Shown in pieces: positions 60,152 through 64,000 of a stretch of DNA of 64,000 bases (the stretch's first letter is position 1; each line of letters starts with the position of its first letter). Origin of the DNA: Botryotinia globosa (Eukaryota; Ascomycota; Leotiomycetes; Helotiales; Sclerotiniaceae). Below the pieces are notes generated by a model that was not told the DNA's origin, made no database searches, and saw only the letters and a program-made list of their open reading frames with translations. A program made the translations under genes and the position numbers. The stretch spans positions 1,116,001 to 1,180,000 of the forward strand of contig RCSZ01000013.1 in the NCBI GenBank assembly GCA_014898425.1. The letters run 5' to 3'.

Positions 60152-60977
60152 ACTCAAGTGATATTTATATTACCAGCTCGGGCACATCCGGCGAGAGAAT
60201 CGCGAGTCACAATTCTTACGCCGTAAACATCGGTGATACAAAAGTAAATGTACCCGGCTCCCGACAGAGACCTAAAACTGAGTTATACATCAAGTAAGTA
60301 CTCTTCCCACATGCGGTGATGACTGCAGATACTAATCAAGTATGTACAAATAGGATGGTGGTGGGCCCAAAAGTTAACATAGTTGTTGGTCCTGAGAAGA
60401 AATCATTTGAGCTACCAAAAGATCTCCTCGCATACTATTCTCCGGTCTTCGATAGATCCTTCAATGGAAATTTATAGAAGGTCAGACACAAACAATGGAA
60501 CTGCCAGAAGATACTGTGGAAGATTTTGAAGTATTGGTGGAGTACGTTTTCCATCACGGTGTTGGCGACAAACTCTCCATTTCGGAAAATGGTCGACATG
60601 CCGCTAAACTTTGTATTTCTTTCTTAAAGTACGCGGATCAGTATGACCTTGGAGATGTAAGTACTTTGGTCTGTGACGCTCTTCGGTCAGCCTTGATGGT
60701 GGGTGGTGCATCGGCTTTTGAACCTAGCTTCATAGAAGTTGTTTTCTCGCTCACAAAAGATGGCAATTGCTTGCGAGAATTGATTGCAGATGCTGCGCTA
60801 TCGTTCCAAGGGGAGAAATTTAGTGTATATCCAGAATTTAGGAAGGCCAATTTCAAAAAGCAGGAGTCTGAGGTGGAAGGCTTTGCCGTGGCTCTTTATC
60901 GCCAACTTAAGAAAATTTCCGTTGGCTGTATATATCGACCTCCTTTCAACCCGTTAACTACGAAGACTTTTGATTAA
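60152..60977 (+). pseudogene. BTB/POZ-domain protein gene, frameshifted and without a visible start
   Basis: Two exons, 60152-60293 and 60354 onwards, join through GTAAGT and TAG. The BTB core reads VGPEKKSFELPKDLLAYYSP then VFDRSFNGN and stops at TAG 60475-60477. One base further, in the next frame, the domain continues naturally as IEGQTQTMELPEDTVEDF and runs to 60977. The missing single base lies at about 60470-60474. No in-frame ATG precedes the first exon segment (DSSDIYITSSGTSGERIA), so the 5' end is also lost or lies in an unseen exon. BTB proteins of this type are often Cul3 adaptors or orphans in fungi. Either this is a pseudogene or the assembly has a base error at that spot. Confidence 0.8.
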
Positions 60978-61986
60978 ATGGGATAAAAGCTAGATAAAAA
61001 ATAGTATCACTGGCCTTGAGATATGTATTTGTTGCTTCTGGATGGACTCGAATTGGTCTAGGGATTTTCTGCACTGAATCAATTCTCTTTTTCTTACTTG
61101 GGGAGGGTAATTATAATGAGCTTGGTAATTTTAAACATTAAAGGACTTGAAGGAATCGAGAGCACACTTAGCTAAACTACTGCATTTGCTCAATCAACAA
61201 TTTCATGAGACATACCATTGGCCTTTTCTGCTGCTAGAAGATTTGTAAAACGTAAAAACAGTCAACATCTTACGTGCGGCGGTATTAGGTTGGCAGATGG
61301 TCAAGTCAGAACATCTTTAAAGACTTCATTCAACCTACATTTACAACACCTCGACACGTTGATCGGAAAACACACTGAGATAAGTGTAAGAAACACCTTA
61401 CACACCCCTCCGCATTTGAATGTCCATCGTGTTTTCAATTCCCAACTAATGAAGTGTAGCCTTATGCTTCTCCTTCACCCTCTTCTTTGTAGCCCACCCC
61501 CCTCCCCCCTGATTCTTTCTCTCTGCCCCATCCTTTGTTTTTGATCTCTGCCCTCCCGATCTTCATCTCAGCGTATTAAGATCTCCGGAATTTTTATATT
61601 CGTGCTGGGAAAAAAAACTAGGAATTGCCCCTCCTACTTCATTTCCGGGATGATGCAAAGAGGGAGATAGGCGAGTTGGTATGCAGGTGCTGCACTAGCT
61701 TGTGGGATGTTGTGATGGGTTAGAGAAGGGGAGTTTGGTACTGGAGGAGTACCTAGTACTTTATTCTGGATAATTATCCACCCGCCTAGAACTCTTTAAA
61801 GAAGGGAATGGGGCTGCGGAAGAAGCATTTATAGATTAACCCCTCGTAAGAAAAGTAGAATATGCATAAGTCTGCAAAATCAAAATTTATATTATTTGCC
61901 TAATTAATTACTCGCTCGCCATTATAATCTTGTTCATGCGAGAATGTATGCACAAGATCGTATACAAATATTGAATAGCCTCAAAC
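60978..61986. other. Intergenic, no gene seen
   Basis: Lies between the broken BTB gene and the S28 peptidase gene, which converge here. The C/T-rich stretch near 61440-61560 is low-complexity. Confidence 0.45.
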
Positions 61987-63896
61987 TCAGACGAGCACTC
62001 TCCCCTTTCTGTGGCAATCTCTCTTCCACTCCTCCATCCACTTCTTTACAAACGTAATCTCCTGGCTCTGTACTTTCTTAATCGTCTTCGGAGGAAGGCT
62101 CTTAGTGGTCTCATTTGCTAAAAGTCCATTTTCATCCCAATGATGCACTGCCCCTTCAATCAAGATGAAGGGTTGCTCAATCGTAGAGGTCCTATTGTGC
62201 GCCGTAGTATTGAAAGGAGAAGCGTGAGGAGTAGCCGGACGCCAAACATCTTGTTCGCCATCTATATATGCTAATCTTGGGTAAGTGAGATTGAATCCAC
62301 CGTATTTGTTTATATTTTCGACAGCTGGGGGAGTTGTGATGTTGAAGGATTCAGCACAGATAATCGAAAGGTAGGGAAGATCAATTGTGCGGGAGAGGAG
62401 AGGGAGTTGATTTGCGGGGACAGAAGCACCGTTTTGGAGGTATCCCCATTCGGTACAGTATTGGTAAGGCCAGAGACGCCAGTCTTGGGACGCATCGTCT
62501 TGCGCGTAATAAGTAGAGTTATGGGTTGAGTAGCAAGAATCTTGGTTGGGAGAACAATCACCGTGATTGGCGGAAGTGTAATCTTGGGGGTTTGTTAGTG
62601 TTTGCAGGTAATACTAGAAAATATTGGGTCGGATATTCTTACCAGTTAACCAACCAATCCAATTCAAATATGGAATTGTCAAGCGGTTGAGTTGAGAACC
62701 ATAGCCACCTTTCGTAAGCAACTTCTGGACTTCCGTTGTAGAACTATTCAAACTTGGCCAAAGAAGCTTTTTACTAGTAACATTACCGCAATAGTAATCA
62801 AAATATGGTGTTCCTTCAAGTGCTGGGTCCCAATTTTTGTTTTGCCATTCCCACATTCCGTACATGACTACCGACATGAAATCATTAGAATAGGTAACAT
62901 TTGGAAGTCCCCAGACGGATTTAAGTTCTTGGACTAGAGCAGTGTCGTTTTCTTGTCCAATGACAATGTTATCCATAGAATTGGTGATGAGTTGGGTATT
63001 CTTGACACATCTTTGGTCGGCATATACCCGGATAGGCTCAAAGTAATCCCAGTAATCGTAGATAGCTTCAACGACACCACTGGAAGAGATTGTTCCTAAT
63101 CACATGTCAATCACATTATCCTTTTTATTTGAAACTTTGAGGAGGAATGAAAAGAACTTACCCCAGAAAGTATCAGGATATAACTTTCTCAAGAAAGCAT
63201 TGAAGGCACCCGCATAAGAACCTCCATACCCGATGTAAGCCACGTTTGGCGCAGTCAAATCGTGATCTTCCAATCCTGGAAAGACAATATTCCTGGCAAA
63301 ATAAACCTCATCCATCAATGCTTGTTCGGTAGTCAAGAATCTTAAATTCTCTGTTGAGAAATCCGGGGTTGGAATACTTTGACCATAATAACGATGTTCG
63401 AGCACAACACCAATACCATGTGTTGCAACAGCCAATTGATGTAATATACCTTTCCGTAAGAATGGCAATCGATCTGTAGCATCTGTTTCTCCTGACTGAA
63501 GAACAATGACTGGGCCACCAGGTTTGTAATAGGTGGCGTCGAACCAATAGCGGAGTGGGAAGGTTCCATTGCTGTGAGGTTCATAGCGAGATTCATTGTG
63601 GAAATAATCAATTGGGACGGTAAGATTGTAGGTTGGGTAGAGTAGGGAGGGATCAACGTCGTCGCGCTTGGCTAGTTCTAGTTCTCGACGGGAGATGGTG
63701 GTTCTCTAGTTGTGGGTAGGTATTAGTTTGAATGTATGTGCATGCGAGGGACTAGTTCTGGCGTGTGAAGTGTGAAATGGAGTAGAAGGGAACTTACGCT
63801 TAGTTTCCGATCAACACCATTTGGATATAATTGATGTGAGAATACACATTGAAAGAAGGCGAAAATCGCACAAACTGTATAGAATGTGGAAATCAT
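61987..63896 (-). CDS. Secreted serine peptidase of family S28 (prolyl carboxypeptidase-like)
   Basis: Exons are 63896-63798, 63705-63162, 63095-62643 and 62582-61987; the product is 563 aa. The first exon encodes a signal peptide (MISTFYTVCAIFAFFQCVFS). The alpha/beta hydrolase core has EHRYYGQSIPTPDFSTENL, the oxyanion region of S28 enzymes. The nucleophile elbow is GYGGSYAGAF, with Ser at about residue 196. The Asp is in YIDGEQDVWRP and the His in EGAVHHWDENG. Multiple N-glycosylation sequons (YNLT, FNIT, NGTF, NVTS) fit a secreted glycoprotein. The family cleaves after proline or works as acidic endo/exopeptidases; which applies here cannot be told. The nearby M35 gene suggests an extracellular proteolysis neighbourhood, but the broken BTB gene lies between them and they are transcribed toward each other. 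Confidence 0.96.
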
Positions 63897-64000
63897 GGTT
63901 GTTGTAAATTGATTGATGTTGTCTTTGGTAGATTTGTGACTGTCAAGTCAAGTCAAGTCGAGGGTTTGTTTATGTAGAAAAGAAACCCAATAAGATCCTA

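Noticed and set aside
1..64000. tRNA, rRNA and CRISPR
   Set aside because: No B-box with a matching acceptor stem, no ribosomal segments and no regularly spaced short repeats with unique spacers were found by eye.

Overview
This window looks like nuclear DNA of a filamentous ascomycete. Genes are widely spaced and carry many short introns (about 50-135 nt) with GTRNGT-like donors, CTAAC/CTGAC branch points and YAG acceptors. The set includes PdxT/SNO, STE23-type insulysin, dihydroxy-acid dehydratase, 2EXR, M35 and S28 secreted peptidases and BTB proteins. A leotiomycete such as Botrytis or Sclerotinia is my best guess, from gene style only. No rRNA, tRNA or CRISPR was seen.

Layout: 0-3.3 kb holds a divergent pair, the PLP-synthase glutaminase (minus) and an SLC1-like lysophosphatidate acyltransferase (plus). 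5.8-11.6 kb holds two minus-strand genes, a 2EXR protein and a large Asn/Gln/Pro-rich protein built of coding tandem repeats. 14.1-18.0 kb is a six-exon M16 insulysin. 18.0-23.0 kb is gene-poor and full of simple repeats. 23.0-27.0 kb holds an NDUFAF3-like complex I assembly factor and an 11-exon dihydroxy-acid dehydratase with an 8-nt microexon. 29.4-32.7 kb is a calpain-family protease with three LC8-type motifs in its tail. 33.4-34.4 kb is a secreted, probably GPI-anchored Cys-containing protein. 34.4-39.6 kb is gene-poor. 39.6-41.5 kb is a class 3 lipase. 41.5-58.7 kb is an accessory-looking stretch: a 415-bp hAT-like MITE, two copies of a 121-bp terminal-inverted-repeat element, two orphan multi-exon genes, one probable relic and one intact nuclear-type disordered protein. 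58.7-63.9 kb holds an M35 deuterolysin, a broken BTB-domain gene and an S28 serine peptidase.

How the genes relate: the core genes are ordinary housekeeping (vitamin B6, phospholipid, branched-chain amino acid, mitochondrial and proteolytic functions) and do not form one pathway. The right end pairs two secreted proteases, which fits an extracellular degradation lifestyle, but I see no shared regulation. All exon junctions given were derived by hand from splice consensus plus frame continuity. Summed exon lengths are a multiple of three for every intact model.
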